This document shows positions 38,052-46,433 of a DNA stretch of 64,000 nt, one piece after another; position 1 is the stretch's first letter; each line of letters begins with the position of its first letter. The DNA comes from Stenotrophomonas sp. SAU14A_NAIMI4_8. GTDB taxonomy: Bacteria > Pseudomonadota > Gammaproteobacteria > Xanthomonadales > Xanthomonadaceae. Under the pieces are notes generated by a model that was given only the letters and a program-made list of their open reading frames with translations, had not been told where the DNA came from and did not search any database. The position numbers and the translations under genes are program-made. Where the stretch lies: NCBI RefSeq assembly GCF_003086695.1, contig NZ_CP025999.1:4292344-4356343 (forward strand). Direction: 5' to 3'.

Positions 38052-38822
38052 TCAGCCCTGGCCCCGCAGGCGGCGCCACAGCAGGCGCGGCGCGCGCGGC
38101 AGCATGCCGAAGAACAGGCGGGTGTGCATGCGGCTGATGCGCACGTTGTCGCGCCACACATCGAAGTGCGACACGCCATCGGCCGGGTAGGTCACGCGCG
38201 TGGCCAGGTGCTCCACCGGCACCTGCCGCCAGTACAGGCGGACCATGATTTCGGTATCGAAATCCATGCGCCGGCCGATGGTTTCCTGGCCGACCAGCGC
38301 CAGCACCGGCGGCAGCGGATACACCCGGAAGCCACACATGGTGTCGCGCAGGTGCAGCGACAGCGTGTTGATCCAGACCCAGATATGGGTGGCGTAGCGA
38401 CCGTACAGGCGCGCCTTGGGCACGCTGGCATCGTAGGCCGGAATGCCGCAGATCACTGCCTGCGGGCGGGCCCGGGCAGCGGCGATGAAGCGCGGCAGAT
38501 CGCCGGTGTCATGCTGGCCGTCGGCATCGATCTGCAGCACATGGCTGTAGCCGCGCCGCGCCGCTTCGGCAAAACCGGCCAGCATGGCGCCGCCCTTGCC
38601 CTGGTTCTGGTCCAGCCGCAGCAGATCGACGCCGGGCTGCGTGGACAACGCGCGCAGCACGGCCGCGCACGCAGGCGATGATCCATCGTCCACCAGCAGG
38701 CACGGCAGGCCCGCGGCCTGCACGCCCTGCACCACGGCGCCGATGGCGTGTTCGTGGTCGTACACGGGAATGACCACCAGCGGCGCGAAGGCGCCCCCGG
38801 TCGGCGCCGGCTCAGTGCGCAT
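38052..38822 (-). CDS. Family 2 glycosyltransferase
   Basis: 256 aa GT-A fold. VVIPVYDHEHAIGAVV, the diphosphate-binding VDDGSS, and the metal-binding DADGQHD (about residue 97) are clear, followed by IGRRMDFDTEIMVRL. It resembles dolichyl-phosphate-mannose-synthase-type enzymes without the membrane domain. In the cluster it would add a sugar to the polyene lipid anchor. It overlaps the ligase gene by 11 nt. Confidence 0.87.
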   Translation of the reverse strand: MRTEPAPTGGAFAPLVVIPVYDHEHAIGAVVQGVQAAGLPCLLVDDGSSPACAAVLRALSTQPGVDLLRLDQNQGKGGAMLAGFAEAARRGYSHVLQIDADGQHDTGDLPRFIAAARARPQAVICGIPAYDASVPKARLYGRYATHIWVWINTLSLHLRDTMCGFRVYPLPPVLALVGQETIGRRMDFDTEIMVRLYWRQVPVEHLATRVTYPADGVSHFDVWRDNVRISRMHTRLFFGMLPRAPRLLWRRLRGQG

Positions 38823-40500
38823 CGGTCAGGATCACCTTGCCGCTGGCATGCACGCCGTGCAGGGAGGTGTAGCGGAAGGTCAGCACGCCGCGCGGCGCAT
38901 CCCAGTCCAGCTGCAGGGTCAGCTCATCGCCGGGCCGCGCCACCTTCTGGAACTTCACCACGTCCATGCGCACGAAGCCGCTTGGCAGGTTGAAGGCCTG
39001 ACGGCCGAAGCGCACCGCCCAATCCAGCTGGGCCAGGCCGGGCAGGATCGCGGCCTGCGGGAAGTGGCCCTGGAATGCACGCAGCGCCGGGTCCAGGGTC
39101 ATGCGCAGGGTCGCGCTGGCGTCGCCGCGCTGGTCCCACTGCGGCACCGGCAGCAACGGCTGGAACAATGCCGCCAGCGCCGCCTGGGTCACCTTGCCCT
39201 GGGCATTGATCGGCAGTGCCTGCACCAGCCGCCAACGGCGCGGGCGGGTCACCGCATCATGGCCCTGCGCCAGGCGGGCGCCCAGCCGCTGGCCGAGTGC
39301 GCGACGTGCGGCATCACCGGCCTCGGCCAGCGCCGGAACGGCGGGCACCACCACGGCGGCCAGTTGTTCACGGTGCCCCTGCAGCACCAGCACGCGCGCG
39401 TCCTCCACTTCGGGGTCTTCGCGCAGGGCGCGTTCCAGCGCGTCCAGCGAAACCCGGCGCTCTTCGATCTTGACGATGCGGTCGGCACGCCCCAGCAGGC
39501 GGAAGCGGCCATCGGCCAGGGCTTCCACCCGATCCTGGGTCCGCCACCAGTCGGCGCTTTCCAGGTGCGCCGAGGCCACGGCCAGGCAGCCCTCTTCAAT
39601 GCGCCACTGCACGCCCGGCAGCGGCTGCCACGGCGGCATGTCGGTATCCCAGCGGCGCCAGGCGATGCCGCCGGTCTCGCTGCTGCCATACACCTCGGTG
39701 GGTGCCACGCCCAGCCAGCCGCGCACCTGTCGTGCGGCGTCTTCGGGCAGCGGGCCGCCGGAGGAAAACACCGCGCGCAGGCGCCCATGCAGGCTGGCCC
39801 AATCCAGTTGTTCGGGCAGGCGCTTGAGGTGCGCCGGGGTCGCCACCAGCACGCTGTCGGCCGCGGCCAGGGTCGCCACCAGATCTTCATGGAAGAACCG
39901 CCGCGGCTGCACCGGCCGCCCCGCCGCCAGCGGCCACAGCACGCGGAACAGCAGGCCGTAGATGTGCTGGTGGGACACGGTGCCGTGCACCTGCGCGCCC
40001 TCCACCTGCGCACCGAAGGCCGCCTGCAGCGCATCGACCTCGCGCGCCAACTGGTCCATGCGCTTGCTGATCGCGCTGGGCTGGCCGGTGCTGCCGGAGG
40101 TGAACACGCACAGTTCGCAGGCGCGCTCATCCAGCGCGTGCAGCGCGCCATCGGTCGGAGCAGCGGGAACCAGCGGCCGGTAATCGGCCGACACATCGCC
40201 GGCAAAGCCTGCGACCTGCGGCTGCAGCGCCTGCAGGGTGGCCGGCAGGTTGTCGGCGGCCAGGAACACGCGCTTGCCGGCATGCCACGCGCCGAACAGG
40301 GCCGCGGCGAAGGCGATGGCATCGTCGAAATACAGCGCCCAGTCGCGGCCATCGGCTGCGGCGAAGGCATCACGCCAGGCCACCACACGCTGGCGCAGCG
40401 CGCTGTGGTCCAGCGCCACCTCGCCACACAGACCGACCGGGCGACCCGGCTGCGCGGTGACCATCAGGCGGTCCAGGGCGATCCAGTCAGCCATGCGCAT
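38812..40500 (-). CDS. AMP-dependent acyl ligase fused to a dehydratase (ApeI-like) domain
   Basis: 562 aa. Residues about 1-440 form an adenylating enzyme: P-loop CVFTSGSTGQPSAISK, motif EVYGSSETGGIAWRRWD, hinge GRADRIVKIEERRVSL and the C-terminal catalytic Lys in LPINAQGKVTQ. Residues about 455-562 form a hotdog 3-hydroxyacyl-ACP dehydratase domain (DPALRAFQGHFPQAAILPGLAQLDWAVRFG, with the GHFP motif). The ligase half should load the aryl starter acid onto an ACP; the second half dehydrates intermediates. The fusion joins two separate activities of other aryl-polyene clusters. ATG 40500 and 40494 are both possible. Confidence 0.87.
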   Translation of the reverse strand: MRMADWIALDRLMVTAQPGRPVGLCGEVALDHSALRQRVVAWRDAFAAADGRDWALYFDDAIAFAAALFGAWHAGKRVFLAADNLPATLQALQPQVAGFAGDVSADYRPLVPAAPTDGALHALDERACELCVFTSGSTGQPSAISKRMDQLAREVDALQAAFGAQVEGAQVHGTVSHQHIYGLLFRVLWPLAAGRPVQPRRFFHEDLVATLAAADSVLVATPAHLKRLPEQLDWASLHGRLRAVFSSGGPLPEDAARQVRGWLGVAPTEVYGSSETGGIAWRRWDTDMPPWQPLPGVQWRIEEGCLAVASAHLESADWWRTQDRVEALADGRFRLLGRADRIVKIEERRVSLDALERALREDPEVEDARVLVLQGHREQLAAVVVPAVPALAEAGDAARRALGQRLGARLAQGHDAVTRPRRWRLVQALPINAQGKVTQAALAALFQPLLPVPQWDQRGDASATLRMTLDPALRAFQGHFPQAAILPGLAQLDWAVRFGRQAFNLPSGFVRMDVVKFQKVARPGDELTLQLDWDAPRGVLTFRYTSLHGVHASGKVILTDAH

Positions 40501-41038
40501 GTGCTGCCTTCACCCGCCGCCGCACCAGCCATTCACCTGTAAACAACACGCCCATCATCACGTACGCCAACAGTCCGTTGTAGAGCATCCAGACCCGATC
40601 CGACGCGTACAGCGCGGTGAGCAGGGCCAGGCCTCCGTTGAAAACGAAAAAGCCGCACCACACCTGGGTGACGCGACGGGTATAGACCACCGCGAACGGT
40701 GGCAGGTCCGGTTCCTGCAGGCGCGCCAGGCGTTCCACCAGCGGCGGGCCGAAGCGCAGGCTGGTGGCGAACACGCACAGCATCACCACGTTCACCAGCG
40801 CCGGGTACAGCTTCAGCGGCAGCGCCTGGTTGAGGAGGGTGGCCAGCGCGGCCAGCAGGCCGGCACCGGCGGCGGCGGCCCACCACAGCGGTTGCCGGGT
40901 GGTCAGCGCGCGCAGCAGGGCCAGGCCGAACAGCAGCAGCGACAGCCAGCGTGGCTCGAAGCGGCCCATCGCGGCGTACACCAGCACGGGGTAGGCCAGC
41001 GAAAGCGCTGCCACCACGACCACGCGTGCCCGAGCCAT
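40487..41038 (-). CDS. Four-to-five-helix membrane protein of the aryl-polyene cluster (COG4648-like)
   Basis: 183 aa with about five membrane segments (VVVAALSLAYPVLVYAAMG, LSLLLFGLALLRALT, LLAALATLLNQ, ALVNVVMLCVFATSLRFGP, VWCGFFVFNGGLALLTALY). FRFGPPLVERLARLQEPDLPPF-type residues between helices are typical of the COG4648 proteins found in aryl-polyene operons. Function unknown. Overlaps the ligase gene by 14 nt. Confidence 0.8.
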   Translation of the reverse strand: MARARVVVVAALSLAYPVLVYAAMGRFEPRWLSLLLFGLALLRALTTRQPLWWAAAAGAGLLAALATLLNQALPLKLYPALVNVVMLCVFATSLRFGPPLVERLARLQEPDLPPFAVVYTRRVTQVWCGFFVFNGGLALLTALYASDRVWMLYNGLLAYVMMGVLFTGEWLVRRRVKAAHAHG

Positions 41039-41060
41039 GGCCGTGCCGTCTGCGCTGCGG

Positions 41061-41318
41061 TCAGGCGGCAGCCTGACCAGGCAGCAGGCCATGCACGACA
41101 TCAACGATGTCCTGCACGGTGCGCACGGCCTTGAAGGCTTCCGGCTGCAGGTTGCGACCCAGCAGCGGCTTCAGCTGCACGATCAGGTCGACCGCATCGA
41201 TGCTGTCGATGTCCAGGTCGTCATACAGGCGCGCCTCCGGGGTGATCCGGGCCGGCTCGATCTCGAAGCTGTCGGTCAGGATGCGGACGATGCGCTCGAA
41301 AAGTTCATTCTTGGTCAT
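41061..41318 (-). CDS. Acyl carrier protein 1 (aryl-polyene)
   Basis: 85 aa. The phosphopantetheine site is Ser in DLDIDSIDAVDL (about residue 38). The N-terminal helix MTKNELFERIVRILTDSF and acidic helix II fit ACPs. Clusters of this kind have two ACPs, thought to divide starter loading and chain extension. Confidence 0.92.
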   Translation of the reverse strand: MTKNELFERIVRILTDSFEIEPARITPEARLYDDLDIDSIDAVDLIVQLKPLLGRNLQPEAFKAVRTVQDIVDVVHGLLPGQAAA

Positions 41319-41333
41319 GGCTGTTCCTGCGCC

Positions 41334-41591
41334 TTACGACTGGCGGGCGGCGACGAACTCGCCGAGCGCGCGCACGCTGGAGAAATGGCGACGGGTTTCT
41401 TCAGAGTCGGCCGAGAGGCTGACACCGTACTTCTTCTGCAGCGCCAGGCCCAGTTCCAGCGCATCGATCGAATCGAGGCCCAGGCCTTCAACGAACAGCG
41501 GCGCGGTCGGATCGATGTCCTCCGGCGTGATGTCCTCCAGTGACAGCGAGGAAATGATCAATTCCTTGATCTCGTGCTCAAGTGCTTGCAC
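41334..41591 (-). CDS. Acyl carrier protein 2 (aryl-polyene)
   Basis: 85 aa from GTG 41591. The phosphopantetheine Ser is in GLGLDSIDALELGLAL (about residue 40). It starts with LEHEIKELIISSLSLEDI, typical for ACP helix I. The GTG lies inside the 3' end of the acyltransferase gene, a 14-nt overlap; a longer frame upstream is open but lacks ACP homology. Confidence 0.9.
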   Translation of the reverse strand: MQALEHEIKELIISSLSLEDITPEDIDPTAPLFVEGLGLDSIDALELGLALQKKYGVSLSADSEETRRHFSSVRALGEFVAARQS

Positions 41592-42375
41592 GGGTCGGAT
41601 CTCCAGACAGGTCGAAATAACGAGTGAGGTGGTCGGTGACGCGACGGGCCGCCAAGGCATCCCCCCTCGGCGAGTCATCTTCGGCCAGGAACGGCGCGAT
41701 CGCGATATCTTCGCCGATCTGCAGCTGAACGTGAAAACGACGTGAGGGCACACGATACCACTTCTGGCCCTTGGTCAGCGTGGGCGGGGTGCAGGTAATG
41801 CGCACCGGGGTGATGTCCAGCCGGCCGCGCACGGCAATGTTGGCCGCGCCGCGCTGCAGGCGCAGCGGCTGGCCCGGCACGGTGCGGGTGCCTTCCGGGA
41901 AAATGACCAGGGTGCCGCCGGCATGCACGGCCGCCACGCAGTCATCGACCAGGCCGGCGCCATCGTCGTTGGCGATGTAGCCGGCGGCGCGTACCGGGCC
42001 GCGCATGAACGGGTTGCAGGCCACCGCCCGCTTCACCACGCAGTCGGCGTTGGGCAACAGGGCGATCAGGCAGACCACGTCGATCAGTGTGGGGTGGTTG
42101 GCCAGCACCAGCAGGCCGTCGCGCTGCAGGCGCTCGCGCCCTTCCACCTGCAGGGTCATCACCCCCAGCCGGCACATCAGCCAGACGTGACTGGCAAACG
42201 CGCCCTGCACCACCCGTCGCGCACGCCGCCGCCGCGCCACCGGGTCGCGCATCAGCAGCAGCAGGGGCATCACGAACACGCCCAGCAGCAGCCCGCCCAC
42301 ACCGAAGGCAGCAAAGCTCAGGCCGGTGCCGAACACCCGCCAGGCGTGATCGAGGCGGCGCAGCGCCTCAGACAC
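41578..42375 (-). CDS. 1-acylglycerol-3-phosphate acyltransferase-like (PlsC family)
   Basis: 265 aa from GTG 42375. One N-terminal membrane segment (GTGLSFAAFGVGGLLLGVFVMPLLLLM) is followed by the acyltransferase motifs NHPTLID (HX4D variant, about residue 103) and FPEGTRT (about residue 175). It would acylate the glycerolipid or sugar anchor of the polyene. Start chosen from the 8-nt overlap with the upstream gene and family length; the frame extends further upstream without homology. Confidence 0.85.
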   Translation of the reverse strand: MSEALRRLDHAWRVFGTGLSFAAFGVGGLLLGVFVMPLLLLMRDPVARRRRARRVVQGAFASHVWLMCRLGVMTLQVEGRERLQRDGLLVLANHPTLIDVVCLIALLPNADCVVKRAVACNPFMRGPVRAAGYIANDDGAGLVDDCVAAVHAGGTLVIFPEGTRTVPGQPLRLQRGAANIAVRGRLDITPVRITCTPPTLTKGQKWYRVPSRRFHVQLQIGEDIAIAPFLAEDDSPRGDALAARRVTDHLTRYFDLSGDPTRAST

Positions 42376-43111
42376 GGCGGCTCCAGCACCAGCGCTGGCC
42401 CTGGCTGACGTGCTCCAGGCTGGCGTCCTGGCCAAGCAGGAAGCGGTGCAGGTCCAGCGCGTGCGGCAGCAGGCCCGGGGCGGTCTGCGGCGCGCCCTCG
42501 GCCGCCTGCCAGGCCAGGCGCAGGCCGGTACCGGCCGCGTCGGCCGGTGCCAGACGCCAGCACCAGGCGAAGAACGGGTCAGGTTCGTCGGCGAATTCCG
42601 CGTAAACGTCGGGCAACGGCGATTCGTAGACCACGATGCGCACTTCCGGCGCACCATCGGCCAGCAGCCCCACCGCTTCCAGGCAGGCCGCTTCCACGGT
42701 GGCCTGGCCGGCGGCCAGCGCCAGGTAGTTGCCGCGGTGGCCGCGGGCGATGGAATACAGCGCGGCGATGGCGTTGTGCACCGACAGCCCGAAGCCGGTG
42801 GGCGACAGCGGCTCGTTGGCCGCCAGCGAGCCCAGCAGTTCCATTGAACGGGCCACGTCGCCATGGCGGCTGGCGAACACCAGCGGCACCTGGCTGTCGG
42901 CGCCCTGCCCGTCTTCGCACCAGCAGGCGGTCTGGATGGCCATGCGGCCCAGGCGCTCGATGCGGCGCCGCTGCATGGCGGGAATTTCGGCCAGCGCAGG
43001 CGTGCCCTCGCCCTGCGGCAGGAACGGCGTGCGGGCCCAGTCCATCCATTGGCTGCGTTCGGTCAGCCCGGGTGCCCAGGCAGCCCAGTCGACTACGGAA
43101 AATTCAATCAT
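42368..43111 (-). CDS. Beta-ketoacyl synthase chain-length-factor-like protein (ApeC type)
   Basis: 247 aa, about half the length of a normal ketosynthase. Motifs of the N-terminal ketosynthase half are present (VPLVFASRHGDVARSMELL, PTGFGLSVHNAIAALYSIARG, GQATVEAACLEAVGLL), but the active-site Cys is absent: the HNAIAALYS region lacks the ACSS-type nucleophile. This is the pattern of aryl-polyene ApeC proteins, which partner a true ketosynthase and help set chain length. It is the first gene of the 18-gene operon. Confidence 0.85.
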   Translation of the reverse strand: MIEFSVVDWAAWAPGLTERSQWMDWARTPFLPQGEGTPALAEIPAMQRRRIERLGRMAIQTACWCEDGQGADSQVPLVFASRHGDVARSMELLGSLAANEPLSPTGFGLSVHNAIAALYSIARGHRGNYLALAAGQATVEAACLEAVGLLADGAPEVRIVVYESPLPDVYAEFADEPDPFFAWCWRLAPADAAGTGLRLAWQAAEGAPQTAPGLLPHALDLHRFLLGQDASLEHVSQGQRWCWSRRV

Positions 43112-43279
43112 TACCGGTGATGTTTGGATGGGCAAACAATAGGCACGAGCCAGTTACGGCGACGCGCGGCGGCCCCCCATTCCTGCAGCCGTGCGTCCGT
43201 CCAGGACGTCGCCGGCAGCCCCCCCTGGCGGCCGGAAAGGAGCGCACGCTAGCACGTCCGGCGCAGGGAATACATGTTT

Positions 43280-43316
43280 CACAAACCCCAACGGGCAGCG
43301 GTCACCGTCCGCTGCC
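43280..43316 (-). terminator. Terminator-like hairpin after cydB
   Basis: On the minus strand GGCAGCGG pairs perfectly with CCGCTGCC around a 7-nt loop (43294-43316), followed by CGTTGGGGTTTG. It lies 13 nt after the cydB stop and insulates the downstream aryl-polyene operon. The tail is only partly U-rich. Confidence 0.55.
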
Positions 43317-43328
43317 GTGGGTCACGCC

Positions 43329-44342
43329 TCAGTGGTAACCGGCGCCGGCGTGCACCTTGCCGCGGAACACCCGGTACGACCATGCGGTATAGCCCAGGAT
43401 GACCGGCAGCAGCATCACCAGCCCGACCAGGCTGAAGCCCAGCGACGAGGCCGGGGCCGCGGCCTGCCACAGGGTCATCGACGGCGGCAGCAGGTAGGGC
43501 CACATGCCCAGCACCAGACCGGCGAAGCCGAGCACGAACAGGCCCAGGCTGAGCAGGAACGGCGGCAGGTCGCGGCGCGGGTGGGTGGCGCTGCGCCACA
43601 GTGCGGCCGCCACCGCCAAGGTCAGCAGCGGTACCGGCGACAGCCACCAGAAGTTGCCATCGCTGAACCAGCGGTCCATCAGCCGCGAGTGCAGGAACGG
43701 CAGCCAGCTGCTGACCAGGCCCATCGCCACGATCACCGCGGCCACCAGCGGCCGGGTCAGCTGCCGCGCCAGTGCCTGCACGCGCCCTTCGGTCTTCAGG
43801 ATCAGCCAGGTGCTGCCCAGCAGCGCGTAACCGGCCACCAGCGCGGCACCGGTCAGCATCGCGAACGGGCTGAACCACACGAACGCCCCACCGCTGAAGC
43901 GACCCTCCAGCAGCGGAATGCCCTGCACCAGGGTGCCCAGGATCACGCCCTGGGCGAAGGTCGCCAGCAGCGAGCCCAGGCCGAAGGCCACGCTCCACAG
44001 CCGCCGCGAACGGTGCGCCTTGAAGCGGAATTCGAAGGCCACGCCACGGAACACCAGCGCCACCACCAGCAGCAGCACCGGCAGGTACAGCGCCGACAGC
44101 AGCACCGCATAGGCCTTGGGGAACGCGGCCAGCAGGCCGGCACCGCCCAGCACCAGCCAGGTCTCGTTGCCGTCCCAGATGGGCGCGGCAGTGTTCATCA
44201 TCAGGTCCAGTTGCTCCTCGTCTTCGGCGAACGGGGCCAGGATGCCGATGCCCAGCACGAAGCCATCCAGCACCACATACATCAACACGCCGAAGCCGAT
44301 CACCGCGAACCATGCCACCGGCAGCCAGGTCATCAGGTCCAT
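43329..44342 (-). CDS. cydB: Cytochrome bd / cyanide-insensitive oxidase subunit II
   Basis: 337 aa with 8-9 membrane segments. It begins DLMTWLPVAWFAVIGFGVLMYVVLDGFVLGIGIL and carries NTAAPIWDGNETWLVLGGAGLLAAFPKAYA, both hallmarks of CydB/CioB. It forms the quinol oxidase with CydA, encoded 1 nt upstream. No CydX-like small gene is visible after it. Confidence 0.94.
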   Translation of the reverse strand: MDLMTWLPVAWFAVIGFGVLMYVVLDGFVLGIGILAPFAEDEEQLDLMMNTAAPIWDGNETWLVLGGAGLLAAFPKAYAVLLSALYLPVLLLVVALVFRGVAFEFRFKAHRSRRLWSVAFGLGSLLATFAQGVILGTLVQGIPLLEGRFSGGAFVWFSPFAMLTGAALVAGYALLGSTWLILKTEGRVQALARQLTRPLVAAVIVAMGLVSSWLPFLHSRLMDRWFSDGNFWWLSPVPLLTLAVAAALWRSATHPRRDLPPFLLSLGLFVLGFAGLVLGMWPYLLPPSMTLWQAAAPASSLGFSLVGLVMLLPVILGYTAWSYRVFRGKVHAGAGYH

Positions 44343-44343
44343 C

Positions 44344-45741
44344 TCAGCGCTCCTCCAGCGGTTCATCGGCCGCCGACAGCGGGCGCGCCGGGGTGTGGCT
44401 GCCATGGTCCAGCGACGGCCCGTGGTCATGGGGCTGTGGGCCATGGCGCAGGATCTTCACCAGGTACCAGATGCCCCAGCCGAACACGAAGGCATAGCCG
44501 ACCACGTAGACCGCCAGCGACAACGCGGTCATCCACGCGCTCTGCGGTCCCACGGCATCGGCGGTGCGCAGCACGCCGTACACCACCCAGGGCTGGCGGC
44601 CCATCTCGGTCACGAACCAACCGGACACCAGGGCGATGAAGCCGCTGGGCAGCATCCAGTTCCAGCCGCGCAGCAGCCACGGCGAATCCAGCAGCTTCTT
44701 CCGCCACAGCTGCACGGCCGACACCCAGGCCAGCAGCAGCATCAGCGTGCCCAGACCGACCATGATGCGGAAGGCAAAGAACACCGGCGTCACCGGCGGC
44801 CGCTCGCTGGCCGGCACGGAAGTCAGCGGATCGAAGGTGCCGTCCAGCGAATGGGTCAGGATCACGCTGCCCAGCTTGGGGATGGCCACTTCGAAATCGT
44901 TGCGCTGTTCCTTCTCGTTGGGCAGGGCGAACACCACCAGCGGCACGCCCTCGCCTTCCTTGCTTTCGTGCCAGTGCGCTTCCACCGCCGCGATCTTCAT
45001 CGGCTGGTGCTTCAGCGTGTTCAGGCCATGCATGTCGCCGACGAAGATCTGCACCGGCACAGTCAGCGCGGCGAAGGCCACGGCGGCGATCAGCATGCGT
45101 CGCCCAGCTTCGACGTGCGTGCCCTTGCGCAGGTACCACGCGCCCACGCCACCGATCACGAAACAGGTGGTGATGAACGAGCCCAGCGCCATGTGCGCCA
45201 AGCGGTACGGGAAGGACGGGTTGAACACCACCTGCCACCAGTCCACCGGGTGCACGATGCCGTTGATCAGTTCGTAGCCGGCCGGCGTATGCAGCCAGCT
45301 GTTGGACGACAGGATCCAGAACGTGGAGAACAGCGTGCCCAGCGCCACCATGCACGTGGACAGGAAGTGCAGGCGCGGCGAGACCCGGCCCCAGCCGAAC
45401 ATCATCACGCCCAGGAAGCTGGCTTCCAGGAAGAACGCGGTCAGCACTTCGTAGGTCAGCAGCGGGCCGATCACGGTGCCGGCCACTTCGCTCAATCGCG
45501 GCCAGTTGGTGCCGAACTGGAAGGCCATGACGATGCCGCTGACCACGCCCATGCCGAAGGACACGGCGAAGATCTTCTGCCAGAAGAAGTAGAGATCGCG
45601 CCAGACGGGCAACTTCGTGCGCAGCCAGCGCCATTCAACGAAGGCCAGCCAGCTGGCGGTGCCGATGGTGAAGGCGGGGAACAGCACATGGAAACTGATG
45701 ACGAATCCGAACTGGATCCGCGACAACAACAACGCGTCCAA
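44344..45741 (-). CDS. cydA: Cytochrome bd / cyanide-insensitive oxidase subunit I
   Basis: 465 aa from TTG 45741, which has AGGAGG 7-12 nt upstream; no ATG lies near. Haem-ligand regions are recognisable: RIQFGFVISFHVLFPAFTIG with the first His, then FGMGVVSGIVMAFQFGTNW and VGDMHGLNTLKHQPMKIAAVEAHW, the quinol-binding GLNTLxHQPxKxAAxE motif. The Q loop is short, as in the CioAB (cyanide-insensitive) branch rather than E. coli CydA. The enzyme oxidises quinol and reduces O2 at high affinity, supporting low-oxygen growth and resistance to cyanide and nitric oxide. Confidence 0.93.
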   Translation of the reverse strand: MDALLLSRIQFGFVISFHVLFPAFTIGTASWLAFVEWRWLRTKLPVWRDLYFFWQKIFAVSFGMGVVSGIVMAFQFGTNWPRLSEVAGTVIGPLLTYEVLTAFFLEASFLGVMMFGWGRVSPRLHFLSTCMVALGTLFSTFWILSSNSWLHTPAGYELINGIVHPVDWWQVVFNPSFPYRLAHMALGSFITTCFVIGGVGAWYLRKGTHVEAGRRMLIAAVAFAALTVPVQIFVGDMHGLNTLKHQPMKIAAVEAHWHESKEGEGVPLVVFALPNEKEQRNDFEVAIPKLGSVILTHSLDGTFDPLTSVPASERPPVTPVFFAFRIMVGLGTLMLLLAWVSAVQLWRKKLLDSPWLLRGWNWMLPSGFIALVSGWFVTEMGRQPWVVYGVLRTADAVGPQSAWMTALSLAVYVVGYAFVFGWGIWYLVKILRHGPQPHDHGPSLDHGSHTPARPLSAADEPLEER

Positions 45742-45872
45742 GGGACGCCTCCTGCCGGGTACGGGTGGGATACCGGACCACTTTAGGAAGATATCGCCGC
45801 ACTGGGATGCGACGCGGTGTCGCGCTGCTTCACTGTGTCGCAGGGGGCAGACGCCGCCGGCGCCCTGCTCTG

Positions 45873-46214
45873 GTAGGTGCCAACCTTGGTTGGCACACCC
45901 CAAATCGCCGACCAAGGTCGGCCGCTACCAGTAAGTGGGCGTCAACCGACCCGCCCTAGTAGGTGCCAACCTTGGTTGGCACACCCCAAATCGCCGACCA
46001 AGGTCGGCCGCTACCAGTAAGTGGGCGTCAACCGACCCGCCCTAGTAGGTGCCAACCTTGGTTGGCACATCGCACATCGCCGACCAAGGTCGGCCGCTAC
46101 CACTACGTGGGTGCCAACCGACCCGCTCTGGTAGGTGCCAACCTTGGTTGGCACATCGCACATCGCCGACCAAGGTCGGCCGCTACCAGTGCGGGTAGCG
46201 CCGGGCCATGCCCG
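45873..46214. repeat. 86-bp tandem array of paired SMAG palindromes
   Basis: GTAGGTGCCAACC-type SMAG heads occur at 45873, 45959, 46045 and 46131, an exact 86-bp period. Each unit pairs a forward copy with a reverse GTAGCGGCCGACC-type copy and a short unique linker (GTAAGTGGGCGTCAACCGAC). A GTAGCGCCGGGC-type palindrome ends the array at about 46195-46214. It fills the 482-bp gap upstream of cydA. Confidence 0.92.
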
Positions 46215-46223
46215 GCGGGGGCT

Positions 46224-46433
46224 TCACCGCCAGAAATACCAAACGCCGGCGGCCAGCAGGGCACACACCAGCAGCACCTGCACCACCACGTAGCCCACGC
46301 CGCTGTCGCGGGTTTCCGCCTGCAATCGCTGCTGCAGCGCCTCGCTCACATCGGGCACGGAGTCCTCCTGCTCGCGCAGCGCCCGCGACAGCGCGCGCGC
46401 ATCGGCATCGCGGGGGTCGTTGGCTTCGCTCAC
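46224..46433 (-). CDS. Small single-pass membrane protein downstream of ECF sigma gene
   Basis: 69 aa. The N-terminal two-thirds is charged (DARALSRALREQEDSVPDVSEALQQRLQAE), followed by one C-terminal membrane segment (YVVVQVLLVCALLAAGVWYFW). It overlaps the sigma-factor gene by 4 nt (ATGA). Position and layout are those of a minimal anti-sigma factor, although no zinc-binding HxxxCxxC motif is present, so that role is only inferred. Confidence 0.7.
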   Translation of the reverse strand: MSEANDPRDADARALSRALREQEDSVPDVSEALQQRLQAETRDSGVGYVVVQVLLVCALLAAGVWYFWR

